A stretch of DNA of 64,000 bases from Hygrocybe punicea (GCA_963556145.1 OY744473.1:2356001-2420000); one strand, 5' to 3'; positions 12,455 to 23,915 are shown, counted from the stretch's first letter. Translations and numbers: made by a program. Notes: generated by a model not told the origin, from the letters alone.

Positions 12455-13375
12455 CCCAGTCTCAAATCTCTACCTGCGGATCATGCCCCACAAGACTGAG
12501 TGAGGAGCAGTCATGTAGGACCAAATGGACTGTAAGTACAGCCCCACAAGTGGTCCGATGTGTCCTGTTGAGTTGTACTGACCCCCTCCTCCTCATGCCC
12601 CCCCAAACCAGATCTCTACCCCCCGAAGTCGGACAGCCAAACCACTGTAGGATCTGTTAGGAGGGACACACTGGACTGTAAGTACACCCCCAGAAGTGGT
12701 CCGATGTCTCCCATTCAACCACACTGACCCCCTCCTCCTCCTGCCCCCCCATACACCAGATCTCTACCCCCCGAAGTCGGACCACCACACCACTTGAGGA
12801 GCAGATGGGGGGGACCCAATGGACTATAAGTACACCCCCAGACATCGTCCGATGTCTCCCATTCAACCACACTGACCCCCTCCTCCTCCTGCCCCCCCCA
12901 TACACCAGATCTCTACCCCCCGAAGTCGGACGGCCAAACCCTTTGGGGACCAGTTAGGGGGGACCCAATGGAGTGTAGGAATGGCATCAAACATGGTACG
13001 ATGTTTCCCGTTGAGTCATGGTAACCCCCTCCTCCTCATCCCCCCCACATCCCAGATCTCTACCCCCCGATGTCGGACCACCACACCACTTGAGGAGCGG
13101 ATGGGGGGGACCCAATGGACTGTAAGTACACCCCCAGACATGGTCCGATGTGTCCCATTCAACCACACTGATCCCCTCCTCCTCCTGCCCCCCATACACC
13201 AGATCTCTACCCCCCAAAGTCGGACCACCACACCACTTGGGGACCGGTTCGGGGGGACCAAATGAACTGTAAGTACACCCCCACAAGTGGTCCGATGTGT
13301 CCCGTTGAGTTGTACTGACCCCCTCTTCCTCATGCCCCCCATATATGAGATCTCTATCCCCTGCAGCCGAGAGGT
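12455..13375 (+). repeat. GC-rich satellite A, about 147 bp units
   Basis: Six or so imperfect units. GGGACC(C/A)AAT-type motifs start at 12811, 12960, 13107 and 13254, giving spacings of 149, 147 and 147 bp. Each unit carries ACCAGATCTCTACCCCCC and GGTCCGATG blocks. The same family occurs at 44670-45045. Open frames across it on both strands are repeat artefacts. Confidence 0.9.
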
Positions 13376-13429
13376 CAGTACTGACATGTAGTTTCATTAG
13401 TTTCCTTAGTTTTCCTAGCTGCGTAGCAT

Positions 13430-13665
13430 AGAAGGGTGGCTATCTGAGCCATGGAAGGTGTGATTGTGCAGTCTGTGCATGATTCCCTTTCACCCTTCTG
13501 AAATCAACGGAGGGGGATGGCTGTCTGGGCCATGGAGGGTGTGGTTGTGCAGTCTGTGCACGGCCCTCCTTCAGTCTCCAATATAAGTAGAGGGGGCAAT
13601 CTGTGCCATGGGAGTTGTAATTGTGCAGTCTGTGCATCATTCACTTTCACCCTCTGGATGTGTGG
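13430..13665 (+). repeat. Three-unit tandem repeat with GTGCAGTCTGTGCA
   Basis: Three units of about 85-95 bp, each with GGCCATGGAGGGTGTG-like and TTGTGCAGTCTGTGCA blocks. No function recognised. Confidence 0.75.
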
Positions 13666-13669
13666 TTTT

Positions 13670-13930
13670 GAGGACGGTCTCACTGGACCCTTCGATGACT
13701 CGAGACCGGGACTTCGTCAGACCTCCCTTGAGACTTGTCTAGAGGGGCAATGAGTAAAATTAAAAATAATGACGGTCTCTCTGGACCCTTCGATGACTCG
13801 AGACCGGGACTTCGTCGGACCTCCCTTGAGACTTGTCCAGAAGGACACTCAGTAAAATTAAATAAGGGTGATCTCTCTGAGGACATGACACTATGACTTT
13901 GTCAGATGTCCTTTGAGACTTGCTATATTT
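13670..13930 (+). repeat. Tandem repeat with GACTCGAGACCGGGACTTCG
   Basis: Two well-conserved units and one decayed unit of about 95-105 bp. Each contains CTTCGATGACTCGAGACC and CCTCCCTTGAGACTTGTC blocks and ends in an AT-rich AGTAAAATTAA stretch. Confidence 0.75.
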
Positions 13931-14070
13931 GTGTAAATAATGTTTTTTCTTATTAAATCAGGACATGCATATATACAACAAATGAGATGGTGAGTACTAG
14001 CCAGGTATTGTCAATAGGTGCATTGGAGAAGCATCTTTACCAGAAAACAAGTCGACACATCATACAATGA

Positions 14071-15390
14071 TTACAAGTTCTTCCATTTATGGAAGAATTG
14101 TTCTTATCAGTCCAGGATATAGGGCAGTTCTTCAGTAATTAAATAATTTAAATAATTAAATAATTGATCAATGTTTGAAATCAACTATAGAGCCAAATTC
14201 TGCATTCCTAACATGTTTTTTTTGGAAGAAATCATGAATAAACTAGAGTTTTGGAATTGTGTCCTCAAATATGGTCAGGAATATAGGATTTATCTTGAGG
14301 TCATAAAAAATAAAAAAACCGCTCCAATGGATGAGAAAAAAAAATTGTATGACGTGGAATTTGATTGAAAAAGGAAGTTGTCACTTTGTGTGTGTCACAG
14401 GAGTCTCAGCTCTCAACTCCCAGACTTCTTCCACAGTCAAGACCCGCTGTCCCAGCGATTTTGACCATGGCTGACATGAATCAACCTCCCGCACCTCGTT
14501 TGGGTTGAAAATGAATGGTCGGGGGGCTTTAGGCCCTCACGTTCCAGCTGACTGCGCAACCACCACCACCACCCCATTTTCTACCACCAGGACACCCGCT
14601 CCCATCCTGTTTTCGACCACCCCCAGCTAGCCTACACTCCCTGCACTCCGTTTCCATTGAAAACGAGTGACCAGGGGGTCTCAAGCCCTCAAGCCCAACC
14701 ACCACCAGACTCCCTTTTTCTACTACCACCCCATTTTCACCCACCAGGATGCCCCTTCCCACCCCGTTTTTGACCACCCCCAGCCAGTACATGCCCCCCA
14801 CGACTCGTTTCTATAGAAAAGGAGAGGCCGGGGGGTCCAAATCCCTCGTGTTTCTGCCTTCTGCCTCACCAGCCCACCCCCCTTTTTTTGTTCACCAGGA
14901 CCAGTCCCCCCCACCCCTTTTTTGAACAACCCTGGCCAGTATATGTCCTCCGCACCCCATTGCCATAGAAAACGAGAGGCCAGGGGATCCTAATCCCTCG
15001 CGTTTCCACCTTTTGCCCCACCAGCCCTCCCCATCTTTTTGACCACCATGACAGCTCCCGCCCCATTTTCATCCAAACCTGGCCAGTACATGTCCCCCGT
15101 GCCACGTTTCCATGGCAAACAAGACAACGGGGGGTCTGGCACCCTCACTGCCATCTTCTGCCCCAACAGTCTCCCCTTACTTTTTTTGACCACCAGGATG
15201 ACCCACACCGTTTTCGACCATCCTCCAGCCAGCCCCTGCACTTCGTTACCATAGAAAATGAGAGGAAAGGGGTTTCGAAGCCCATGTTTCCACCTTTTGC
15301 ACCCCCTCCCTCACCTTCTTTGTATCTAGTAAACTGACACCCAAAGTGGGATTATCACATTATGCTGTCAGATGAAGTCCTGTGAAGAAG
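14071..15390 (+). mobile_element. Helentron-like element with satellite array, family 2 relative
   Basis: Starts with a diverged terminal hairpin (TTACAAGTTCTTCC...GGAAGAATTGT). The next 350 bp are clearly related to 12121-12450. Satellite B (14520-15320) follows, then a short unique stretch up to the Helitron terminus at 15391. No genes recognised. Confidence 0.5.
14520..15320 (-). repeat. GC-rich satellite B, about 150 bp units
   Basis: Five or six imperfect units of about 136-156 bp. Each carries CCATAGAAAACGAGAGGCC-like, GACCACCCCC and CACCAGGA blocks. On the opposite strand it belongs to the same family as 17450-18545. Confidence 0.8.
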
Positions 15391-15457
15391 ACTTGGGGAA
15401 GTGGGCCATCGCAAGCGTGGCATGAACGAGTTCTTCTGGGTTCTATTCAATCATTTA

Positions 15458-16249
15458 CAGCTGATTTCATAAACATGCGGAAAAGTTGAAAAAAAAATTG
15501 AGGTGTAAAAATTCTGGACTTGGTGAAATTTCTCTTGTATCTCATGGAATACTGCATGGATTGAGATGGTTATAGAGGGAAAGTTGTACTATTTCTTAAG
15601 GGCTTTCTACTCCTGTAATTACATTTGGATAATATTTAGTGTATGGTGAGTTGTAGATGAAATAACAGGGAAACCAGCACTTTTTGAGACTCAAAATGAT
15701 ATTGTCAAATTATGGCATCAAATGAGCTCCTATGAACAAGATTGTAGGGGGGAAATTGTTCATTTTTTCAAGGGCTAGAAGTACATATACCGTGTTTTCC
15801 TGTATTTTTGTGTTTTGAGCCAATATTTATGATTCTTGTGGTATTTTGATCCCAATGCAATCAAAAATAGTACAGATGTAATATTGGCTCAAAACACAAA
15901 AATACAGGAAAACACGGTATATGTACTTCTAGCCCTTGAAAAAATGAACAATTTCCCCCCTACAATCTTGTTCATAGGAGCTCATTTGATGCCATAATTT
16001 GACAATATCATTTTGAGTCTCAAAAAGTGCTGGTTTCCCTGTTATTTCATCTACAACTCACCATACACTAAATATTATCCAAATGTAATTACAGGAGTAG
16101 AAAGCCCTTAAGAAATAGTACAACTTTCCCTCTATAACCATCTCAATCCATGCAGTATTCCATGAGATACAAGAGAAATTTCACCAAGTCCAAAATTTTT
16201 ACACCTCAATTTCTTTTAAAACTTTTCCGCATGTTTATGAAATCAGCTG
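15458..16249. mobile_element. Near-perfect palindromic (foldback) element
   Basis: 792 bp made of two arms of about 360 bp around a short unique centre. Its ends are CAGCTGATTT and AAATCAGCTG. It is flanked by TA on both sides (15456-57 and 16250-51). Comparison with the uninterrupted Helitron end near 44580-44610 shows it was inserted there. TA duplication and CAG-type ends resemble Tc1/mariner-derived MITEs. There is no coding capacity. Confidence 0.85.
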
Positions 16250-16712
16250 TAACATACATTATTTATTCTACATAATCTGCAATAATTTGTTTGTGTAATT
16301 TATAACAAGGATGATCTGTTCTGTTAATGACAATGTACTATTTGTCTGCAGTTGGGACCTTTGATCAAGAGACTACAAATCTCTTGGACAATCTTATTTA
16401 CACTTGTTCCTGCTATACTTGTATATCAATAGTCAACTAACATTGGAGTGGACTGAATGTCAGTTCTACAACAGTTTATCCTGGCATTTACCACTACCAC
16501 TGTTACCATTACTTATCAGTGCTCGGGCAATAAGTAACAATAAGAACTTAAGTGTTTGACATCATGTAATGTATTTATAACATTCCTATATTTAATGGCC
16601 CACTTTCCCACCCTGAAGATTTCCTTCAATTTTGATGTCCAATATGAATTTACAAATGGTGAAAATTTTGAATGTCCCACTTTCCCACCCAATAGTCCTC
16701 AATTATATTAAA

Positions 16713-17022
16713 TTACTGGTTTTGAGCATAAACTGCTAGCACAAGAATTTTATCTTCATATCTTTTAAAACCATCATCTGACATGATACCAATGTGACCA
16801 TCTTGCTTACATGTTGCTCCAGTTGTCATACCATCATGATACCAAATTGTGCCATCTTCTGATATGAATTGAGATGTAGAGTGATATCCTCCAACATATA
16901 CAATACCTCTTAGGACAAATTTACTGACTTGTCATTTACATTTACAGTTATTTGATGGCTGGTAATCATGTTTATGTTGGGATATTCTAATACCAGCAAC
17001 TCAGGTGTTTTGTATAGTATAT
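16713..17022 (-). pseudogene. Helitron protease-domain tail, decayed
   Basis: The minus strand encodes the last roughly 100 residues of the Helitron protein (LLVLEYPNINMITSHQITV, then VLAVYA near the stop), with in-frame stops and frame changes. It corresponds to the His-containing half of the C-terminal protease-like domain. Confidence 0.8.
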
Positions 17023-17449
17023 GGTACAGATAATTGAAACATTACATAGTGGACCGAGACGTGTACCATGTAAACAAGGCCACCAGAGATTTCTGGTGCT
17101 TCAATCAATGGTCAGATAAACCAACCCGTCTTTGTGAAGAAATCACATATGCAATGATGCATTGGCATTCACATTGGCCTGTCATGCAACACAAGTTAAA
17201 TGAATGGTCAGAATGTGTCACTGACAACAAGAAAGGAACTGTAAAACAGACATGAGAACTGTTGAGACTAGAGGGAATGGGGAACAGCAGGAGCAGTAGG
17301 AACACAACACAGTAGAATAGCATGTTATGCACTAGCAGATGATGTGTCACAAGTGTAGCATTTAGATTTCAAAGATAAATTTGGAAATTGATTATATAAT
17401 ATTTAATTTCTATTTAATAATTAAATATAAGTAAATATATGAGTCAAAA
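17023..17449 (+). other. Unassigned segment with a 73-codon ORF
   Basis: This begins exactly where the Helitron fragment breaks off. An open frame at 17034-17255 contains DRDVYHVNKATRDFW and EITYAMMHWHSHWPVMQHK, a Trp/His-rich composition that looks protein-like. I do not recognise it. It could be an exon of a captured gene or the start of the element that carries the next satellite. The rest is AT-rich. Confidence 0.35.
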
Positions 17450-18545
17450 ATGAAAGGCCTGACACCCCCAACTTCGCGTTTTCAAGAGAAACAGGGTACG
17501 GGGATCTAGATGAGGGGTGTGGGACGGGGTGACATGGTGAGTGAAAACGGGGGGGGGGTGGTTGGGCAGACAACCGGAATCTGAGGGCCTGAGACCCCCC
17601 CGACCCCTCATTTTCAACGCGAACGAGGTCCGGGGGGTGTAGACTGGCCGGGGGTGGTCGAAAACGGGTGTCCTGTTGGTAGAAAAAGGGAGGGTGGTGG
17701 TGGTTGGGCAGAATGCCGGATCGCGAGGGCCTGAGACCCCCCGACCCCTCGTGGTCGACGCGAACGAGGTGCGGGGGGTGTAACCTAGCCGGGGGTGATC
17801 GAAAACCGGACGGGATGGGGCGTCCCCGGGGGATGAAAAAAGGGGGGTTGCTGGTTGGGCAGACAGCCGGAATGCGAGGGCCGGAGACCCTCCGACCCCT
17901 CGTTTTTGACGCGAACGAGGTGCGGGGGGTGTAGCCTAGCCGGGGGTGGTCGAAAAAGTCGCGGGACGGGCTGTCCTGGTGGTTGAAAAAGGGGGATGTT
18001 GGTTGTTGGGCAGATAGCTGGATCGCGAGGGCCTGGGACCCCCCGACTCCTCGTTTTCAACGGGAACGAGGTGCGGGGGGTCTAGACTGGCCGGGGATGG
18101 TCGAACATAAGGCTGGGTGGGGCGTCCTGGTGGTTGAAAAAGGGGGATGTTGGTTGTTGGGCAGATAGCTGGATCGCGGGGGCCTGGGACCCCCCGACTC
18201 CTCGTTTTCAACGCGAACGAGGTGCGGGGGGTCTAGACTGGCCGGGGATGGTCGAAAACGCGGCGGGGTGGGGCGTCCTGGTGGTTGAAAAAGGGGGATG
18301 TTGGTTGTTGGGCAGATAGCTGGATCGCGAGGGCCTGGGACCCCCCGACTCCTCGTTTTCAACGGGAACGAGGTGCGGGGGGTCTAGACTGGCCGGGGAT
18401 GGTCGAACATAAGGCTGGGTGGGGCGTCCTGGTGGTTGAAAACGTTGGGGGGCGCTGGTTGGGCACAAGGCGGGAATGTGAGGTCCTCAGACCTCCCGAC
18501 CCCTGGTTTTCGATGGAAACCGGTTGCGGGGGGTACAGACATCAG
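17450..18545 (+). repeat. GC-rich satellite B', 151 bp units
   Basis: About seven units. The GAACGAGG block starts at 17762, 17913, 18064, 18215 and 18366, an exact 151 bp period four times over. Units contain CCCCCCGACTCCTCG and GACTGGCCGGGGATGGTCG blocks. The open frames on both strands are repeat artefacts. Confidence 0.92.
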
Positions 18546-19156
18546 TACTAGACCAAGGACAATAAAACTACGTCCATACCTCTGTTACACCACCCCCTCA
18601 ACGATGTTGCTGTTGAGCAACAGAAGGTTTGTGCATTCATCTGAGCTCGAAAGCTCTCACTGTATATTTAAGACTCCGCTCTAATTTCAGCCACAACTCC
18701 GGACCACTCTTGCTTGTTTGCATTCTAGAGACTCAGATATCACATTTTACAACTGCCTTCAGTGGACAAAAGTGACCCAGACATACACTAAAATACAGTT
18801 AGAAATTACCACATTTTTATTGGCAGTATAACATTAGTTATTGCATCTATACTCATTTCCTTGGCAAAGAATGGCTCACAGAGAGCCCAAATCATACCAG
18901 ATCCCCTCCATATTTTTTTTCCAGCAGGACAGTCCCCATGACATCCTCCTCGTCAAATCTGGTGACAGTCTATGCAGTGTGCAAGTCAATAGAGGCCCTG
19001 AATTCTGGAATGAAACCAGTCAAACGGGATTTTGAACTCAGTTGCCATATTGGGATGCAATTTTCCCTCAGTCCCTGAGATGAATGAATGAATCACCTCA
19101 ATGGCTGATAAACGGGTTTATAAGAACGAGTTTTCCATAAATGGAAGAACTCGTAA
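18546..19156 (-). mobile_element. Helentron-like element, hairpin end
   Basis: About 500 bp align imperfectly to 2390-2933 of arm A, for example TCATCTGAGCTCGAA and GCATTCTAGAGACTCAGA. It ends with the same hairpin (19126-19154) and AA. It carries satellite B' instead of satellite C, so related ends are attached to different arrays. A Helitron frame resumes immediately after it. Confidence 0.7.
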
Positions 19157-19627
19157 TGCAGCAGTTCAAAAATATTGCTTAGAACATCCAGAGAGACACC
19201 AGCAAAAAAACCTTGCAGCTGTGCAAAGAGCTTCATCTGAGGTTTCAGAGAAACATAAACTTTTTAATCAAAAAGCTGTTCAAACTTTTCGTGATAACAA
19301 TTTTGACAAATGCAAGCAGCAAAATCAAATTGCAGCCCAGTCATACAGAGACAAAGTCGAATTTCCTCCTTTCCCTCCATCTCAATCTTTACAACACACT
19401 ATTATATCAAATTTTTGTAGAGAAAGTAGCCCTAACAAATTTACAGAAGCAGGTTGTGCAGTTTGTGGACGATTAACAGCCATTCAGGAATTAACAAGAC
19501 TTTCTTCACTTGATTTGGATTTGAATTTGTTAACACAAGCTTCAGCTACTCAACAAGAACGATTTTCAGTTGACAATCCAGTGCAATACATTGATAAGCC
19601 CATTTTGATTGATAATTTATATAATAT
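19157..19627 (+). pseudogene. Helitron copy 3, N-terminal fragment
   Basis: The open frame starts inside the short basic repeats (NLAAVQ, AVQTFRDNN). It contains the GCAVCGRL zinc-binding stretch and runs to PILIDNLYN. It is cut on the left by a hairpin element and on the right by a copia LTR with AATAT at the junction. It joins in frame to the fragment at 2934-4234. Confidence 0.85.
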
Positions 19628-19819
19628 TGTTAGGTTGTGATGAGTCACTCTACCACAAGAGAGTATGGACTTAGTAGATTTCGAAGATTGTGGCTGATTG
19701 TTTGTATCTATTTGTCCCAAAGCGGTCAAACCTGGTGGGGAGCTCACTGTGTATCCTCAGTATTCACAGTGACCTCCTACCAGGTGAGTAGTGTAGTTTT
19801 GTATCACACAATATATTAG
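19628..19819 (+). repeat. Truncated copia LTR
   Basis: The first 192 bp of the copia LTR in plus orientation, from TGTTAGG to the ATATATTAG block, where the inverted-repeat element begins at 19820. The remaining 35 bp are not found in the following sequence. It is preceded by the pentamer AATAT. Confidence 0.9.
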
Positions 19820-22752
19820 TTACGAGTTCTTCCATTTATGGAAAACTCGTTCTTATAAACTCGGTTTTCAGCCATTGAGGTGATTCATTCATTCATCTCA
19901 GGGACTGAGGGAAAAATGTGTCCAAATATAGCAACTGAGTTCTAAATCCCTTTTGACTGGTTTCATCCGAGAATCCAGAGCCTCTATTGACTTGCACACT
20001 GCATGGATCTTCACCAAATTTGACAATGAGTATGTGATGGGGACCATCCTGCTGGAAAAAAGTTATGGAGTGCATCTGGTATAATTTGGGCTACCTGTGA
20101 GCTATTCTTTGCAAGAGATATGAGTATAGCTACAATAACTGGTGTAATATGGCAAAGTAAAAGATGGTACTTTCTAGCTACATTCTATTGTATGTCTGGG
20201 ACACTTTTGTCCACTTAAGGCAGCTGGTAAATGTGATATCTGAGTCTCTAGAATGCAAATAAGTGAGGGTGGCCCGGAGTTGTGGCTAAAATTCAAGTGG
20301 AGTTTGAAATCCATGTTGAGAGCATTCGAGCTCAGATGAATCCAAAACCTTCTCTTGGTCAACAGCCCCATCCCCCTCCATTTCAGACTCTACTGCCAGC
20401 CCCCTGCTACACCTACTGCCCTACAACTTTCCCATCCTCCTCTACTGTCCCCTAACTCTCTCCAGGAAACTTTTTGGCCTCCAAAAGGTCACCGATGTCT
20501 AGCAATAGTGTCACCAGCAACCCCAGCAACAGAAGCACATTCCGGCTGCTTTGGAGCGCCATGGAGGGTTTCTGAGGGCAGCAGGGGATGTGGTGCACCC
20601 ACCTCCTGCTATACTAGATGAGTTTTCTGTTTTATTAGCTGTCCTGGATCTGAATTGACCATGGGGTGCTCACCCAGGTGTCACCTGCTCCTCCCAGCCT
20701 TTCCACCCTATTCAGCACCCTCCCAGCCTTCTTTCAGTCCCGCTGTAGTCCCAGCACCCATTCGTCACCATCTCCACTGCTTCCTTTACCCCTCTTAGCC
20801 TGTTCTGCCCCTTTTTCACCCTTCTGCTCATTCCCCCTCTCCAATCCTTTCTTTGACCTTTATTGACTCTCTTATCATTCACTTATCACGACTATCTCTC
20901 ATTCCCATCCATTGCCTTCATTGTAGCCATATTGTAATACTTTGTAAATAATTTGACATTTAATGAAATTAATTAAATTACAGATAAGTCCCTATTTGTA
21001 GAAGAAAGTGGCTAGCAGGAGATCATCGCAATGCCTGAGGCAATTTTGCTAACCACTTCAGCGACTCTGACTTTAATCCTCATGATCATCAGGGGTGTGC
21101 ACATAGGTATTATACTATTAATCATTAATATATTTGTAACAAACTATATGTCTTATTGGATACACTATGAGTACGTGGATTGAAAAAGAGCTTTCCACAT
21201 AGCTGTCACTCAATGTGCAATGGGTTGTTGTCCTTGCATCATGTAACGAGTAGTATTTGATCATTCCTTGATATATAGATCTTTAAGATCGTTGATATCT
21301 ACTTGGTTCAGACCGTTTATTCTGGTTATGTAAGGAAACATGTGCTTATCACGTGTTTGCTGGGGGTCATATGCCTGAATTCTCACGATCCGTCTTTTCT
21401 TTTCCTCTAGTCTTTCACCATGGTCTTCTGGTGTCTACTCCTTTTTATTGCTGCTTCTCTGTGCAATAAATTGTAATAAAAAACTATCCGATGCTATGAA
21501 CAGGTCCTCTGTCCTCCCTCTAAGTACATTTTTCATTTACACTTTATTATTATTTTTATTTGATGATTGCATACAGAGCGCAAAGTCTGTGACTGGCCTT
21601 TTTGTGCCAATGTTTCTACCCTAAACAATCAACGCGTTGAACTATTCTGGAGGATGGATGGGCCTGAAGTCAATGCTTGACATTGACTTCTTTCTTTCTG
21701 GGGTGAACACTTTGTCTTTATTTGGGCGGGTCTTGGTTGCTGGTTAGCTGGGAACGGGAGGGTTAATGGTCGTTCGTCCTTTTCTTTATCTTTTCATACT
21801 CAATTTTTCATTTCATTATATTCGTTTCTGTTTTGTTATGTTGTGTTGTTCAATGCATTCATCATGTCATCATGAGTTCGTCAAATAGATGAGAGGGGTT
21901 GTATTATCACCATGTAGCTATATACCATCATCCATATTTGCCATTCTTCGGCAAGTCATTTACATTTGTGAAAACAATCTGGATAATAATGAAGAAAGAA
22001 TGCACAGCAGGAAATCATGTGCACGAAATAAAAATAGTGTCCAATCACGTGATAAGGATCGTAAGAAAAGAGGGTGCAGCAGGAAGTCACATGCATGGAT
22101 AAGGTGTGCAAAGCTGAGTGCTGTGACCTCATACATGACTTGTAATTTCTGATCAATAGGTATACCAGTTCCTGTACCGTATTCAAAATACTGTCATCCC
22201 CTCAGAATATATCAGTAAAAGCCCTAGAAATAGCTACTTCTATGATATATATCTCATGAAAATTCAAATGCCTATGTGTGGGGTAAACTCACTAGTGCCT
22301 GAATTTGGGCTCAAATCACTTAGTGCTGGTGACAAGCACCTCCATTTCATTTAGTACTATAACCTTTCCCATATAACCTTCAAAATCCATGGAGAATTGA
22401 GTGAGAAACAAATCAAATACTCTACCAAAAATGTCCATTTGGTAATGAATTAATTAATTATTAAGAAAATATTTATTAAATAGATATGTCCATATTTGTA
22501 ACAGAAAGTGACAAGCAAGAGATCGCCTCAATGCCCGAGGCGATTTTGCTAGTCACTTTTGGCTTATTCAGCAGATGGCAACTTCAACAGCCCCACCATG
22601 ACCCGCACATGCAATCCGTGAGTTTGATATTTTTTGTTCACCTTCACCCGGATACCACTGACTGATGTTCACACAGGCCGTGATCGATTCCGGCACCCCG
22701 TTTCCAACCGAAATGACGAGTCTGCGCGAGGGGAACGGCCGCACACACAATC
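19820..22752 (+). mobile_element. Non-autonomous Helentron-like element, inverted-repeat arm B
   Basis: Reverse-complement copy of 1-2933, starting with the terminal hairpin (19820-19850). It carries the same CT-rich block, decayed gene fragment and two hairpins. Unlike arm A, its interior side is visible: satellite C continues to about 23815. No second terminus of the CAAGT type was found on that side. Confidence 0.65.
21150..21260 (+). pseudogene. Decayed copy of the last exon of the 32447-35207 gene (arm B)
   Basis: Plus-strand counterpart of 1493-1603. It has the same in-frame TAG and the same intact C-terminal codons (LSLNVQWVVVLASCNE and stop). Confidence 0.7.
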
Positions 22753-23815
22753 CGTGAGTTGCCCCCCACTTGATTTTTTTTTGTTCACCTTTGCTCGGAT
22801 ACCACTGACTTAAACTCACACAGGCCGTGGTCAGTTCCGGCACCCCGTTTCCACCCGAAACGATGTGTTTGCGCGAGGGGAACGGCCGCACACGCAATCC
22901 GTGAGTGGCCCCCCCCCTTGTTTTTTTTTGTGCACCGTCGCTCGGAAACCACTGACTCATGTTGTCACAGGCCGTGGTCGATTCCGGCACCCCGTTTCAG
23001 ACCGAAACGACAAGTCTGGGTGAGGGGAACGGCCGCACACGCAATCCGTGAGTGGCCCCCCCCCTTGTTTTTTTTTGTGCACCGTCGCTCGGAAACCACT
23101 GACTCATGTTGACACAGGCCGTGGTCGATTCCGGCACCCTGTTTCCAACCGAAACGATGAGTCTGGGTGAGGGGAACGGCTGCAAACGCAATCCGTGAGT
23201 TGCCCCCCCCCCCTTGATATTTTTTGTGCACCGTCGCACGGATACCACTGACTTAAGTTCACACAGGCCGTGGTCAATTCCGGCACCCTGTTTCCACCCG
23301 AAACCATGTGTTTGCGCGAGGGGAACGGCCGCACACGCAATCCGTGAGTTTCCCTCCCCCTTGTTTTTTTTTTGTTCACCATCGCTCGGATACCACTGAC
23401 TTAGTTTGACACAGACCCTCATCCACTCCGGCACCCCGTTTCCGACCGAAACGACAAGTCTGGGTGAGGGGAACGGCCGCACACGCAATCCGTGAGTTTC
23501 CCCCCCCCCTTGTTTTCTTTTGTGCACCGTCGCTCGGAAACCATTGACTTAAGTTCACACAGGCCGTGGTCGATTCCGGCACCCTGTTTCCCCCCGAAGC
23601 GATGTGTTTGCGCGAGGGGAACGGCCGCACACGCAATCCGTGAGTGGCCCCCCCCCCTTGATTTTTCTTGTGCACCGTCGCTTGGATACCACTGAGTTAA
23701 GTTCACACAGACCCTCATCAATTCTGGCATCCTGTTTCCAACTGAAAGGATGAGTTTGGGCGAGGGGAACAGCTGCGTACAGAATCATTCTGTCTCCACC
23801 CACTTTTTTTTTTTC
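22570..23815 (-). repeat. GC-rich satellite C, 147-149 bp units
   Basis: Eight units. CAATCCGTGAG starts at 22748, 22895, 23042, 23189, 23338, 23486 and 23634, giving spacings of 147, 147, 147, 149, 148 and 148 bp. Each unit has a run of C next to a run of T, plus CGGCACCC and GAGGGGAACGGC blocks. The long open frames here are repeat artefacts. Confidence 0.93.
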
Positions 23816-23915
23816 TGTTTTTTTTTGTTGCTCCAGCATTGTTGGGAGACCCTTACCTTATGCCTACACTTAATCAATGCTCTACCTTTGTTTTGTTAAA
23901 AGCGGATTATACGGT

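Larger units (their letters stand above)
12121..14070 (+). mobile_element. Helentron-like element with satellite arrays, family 2
   Basis: It begins with the terminal hairpin TTACGAGTTC...ACTCGT at 12121-12151, cutting the Helitron frame at a T. A run of TTAATTAA and about 250 bp of AT-rich sequence follow, which also occur behind the hairpin at 14071. Three GC-rich tandem arrays come next (12455-13375, 13430-13665, 13670-13930). No coding capacity was recognised. The right boundary is set only by the next hairpin; the expected CAAGT-type end was not found, so this could be a truncated or composite element. Confidence 0.5.
15391..17022 (-). mobile_element. Helitron C-terminal end with its terminus
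   Basis: The left edge, ACTTGGGGAAGTGGGCC...GGCATGAACGAGTTCTTC, is the reverse complement of the right terminus of the 35.7-44.7 kb Helitron. The 3' noncoding region (interrupted by a palindromic element at 15458-16249) and the last codons of the Helitron protein follow. The fragment ends at 17022 in the codons for a TIYYT-like stretch. The rest of that copy is not adjacent. Confidence 0.8.

Noticed and set aside
12455..13375. Possible CRISPR-like repeat array
   Set aside because: Units are contiguous tandem repeats of about 147 bp without unique spacers, and the context is eukaryotic.
12385..13397. Frames rich in Ser/Pro/Thr or Gly/Arg
   Set aside because: Artefacts of satellite A with CTCCTCCTC and CCCCCC tracts.
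22568..23839. Overlapping frames with repeated HGLRVRPFP-like motifs
   Set aside because: They follow the 147 bp satellite units and shift frame between units; no conserved protein.
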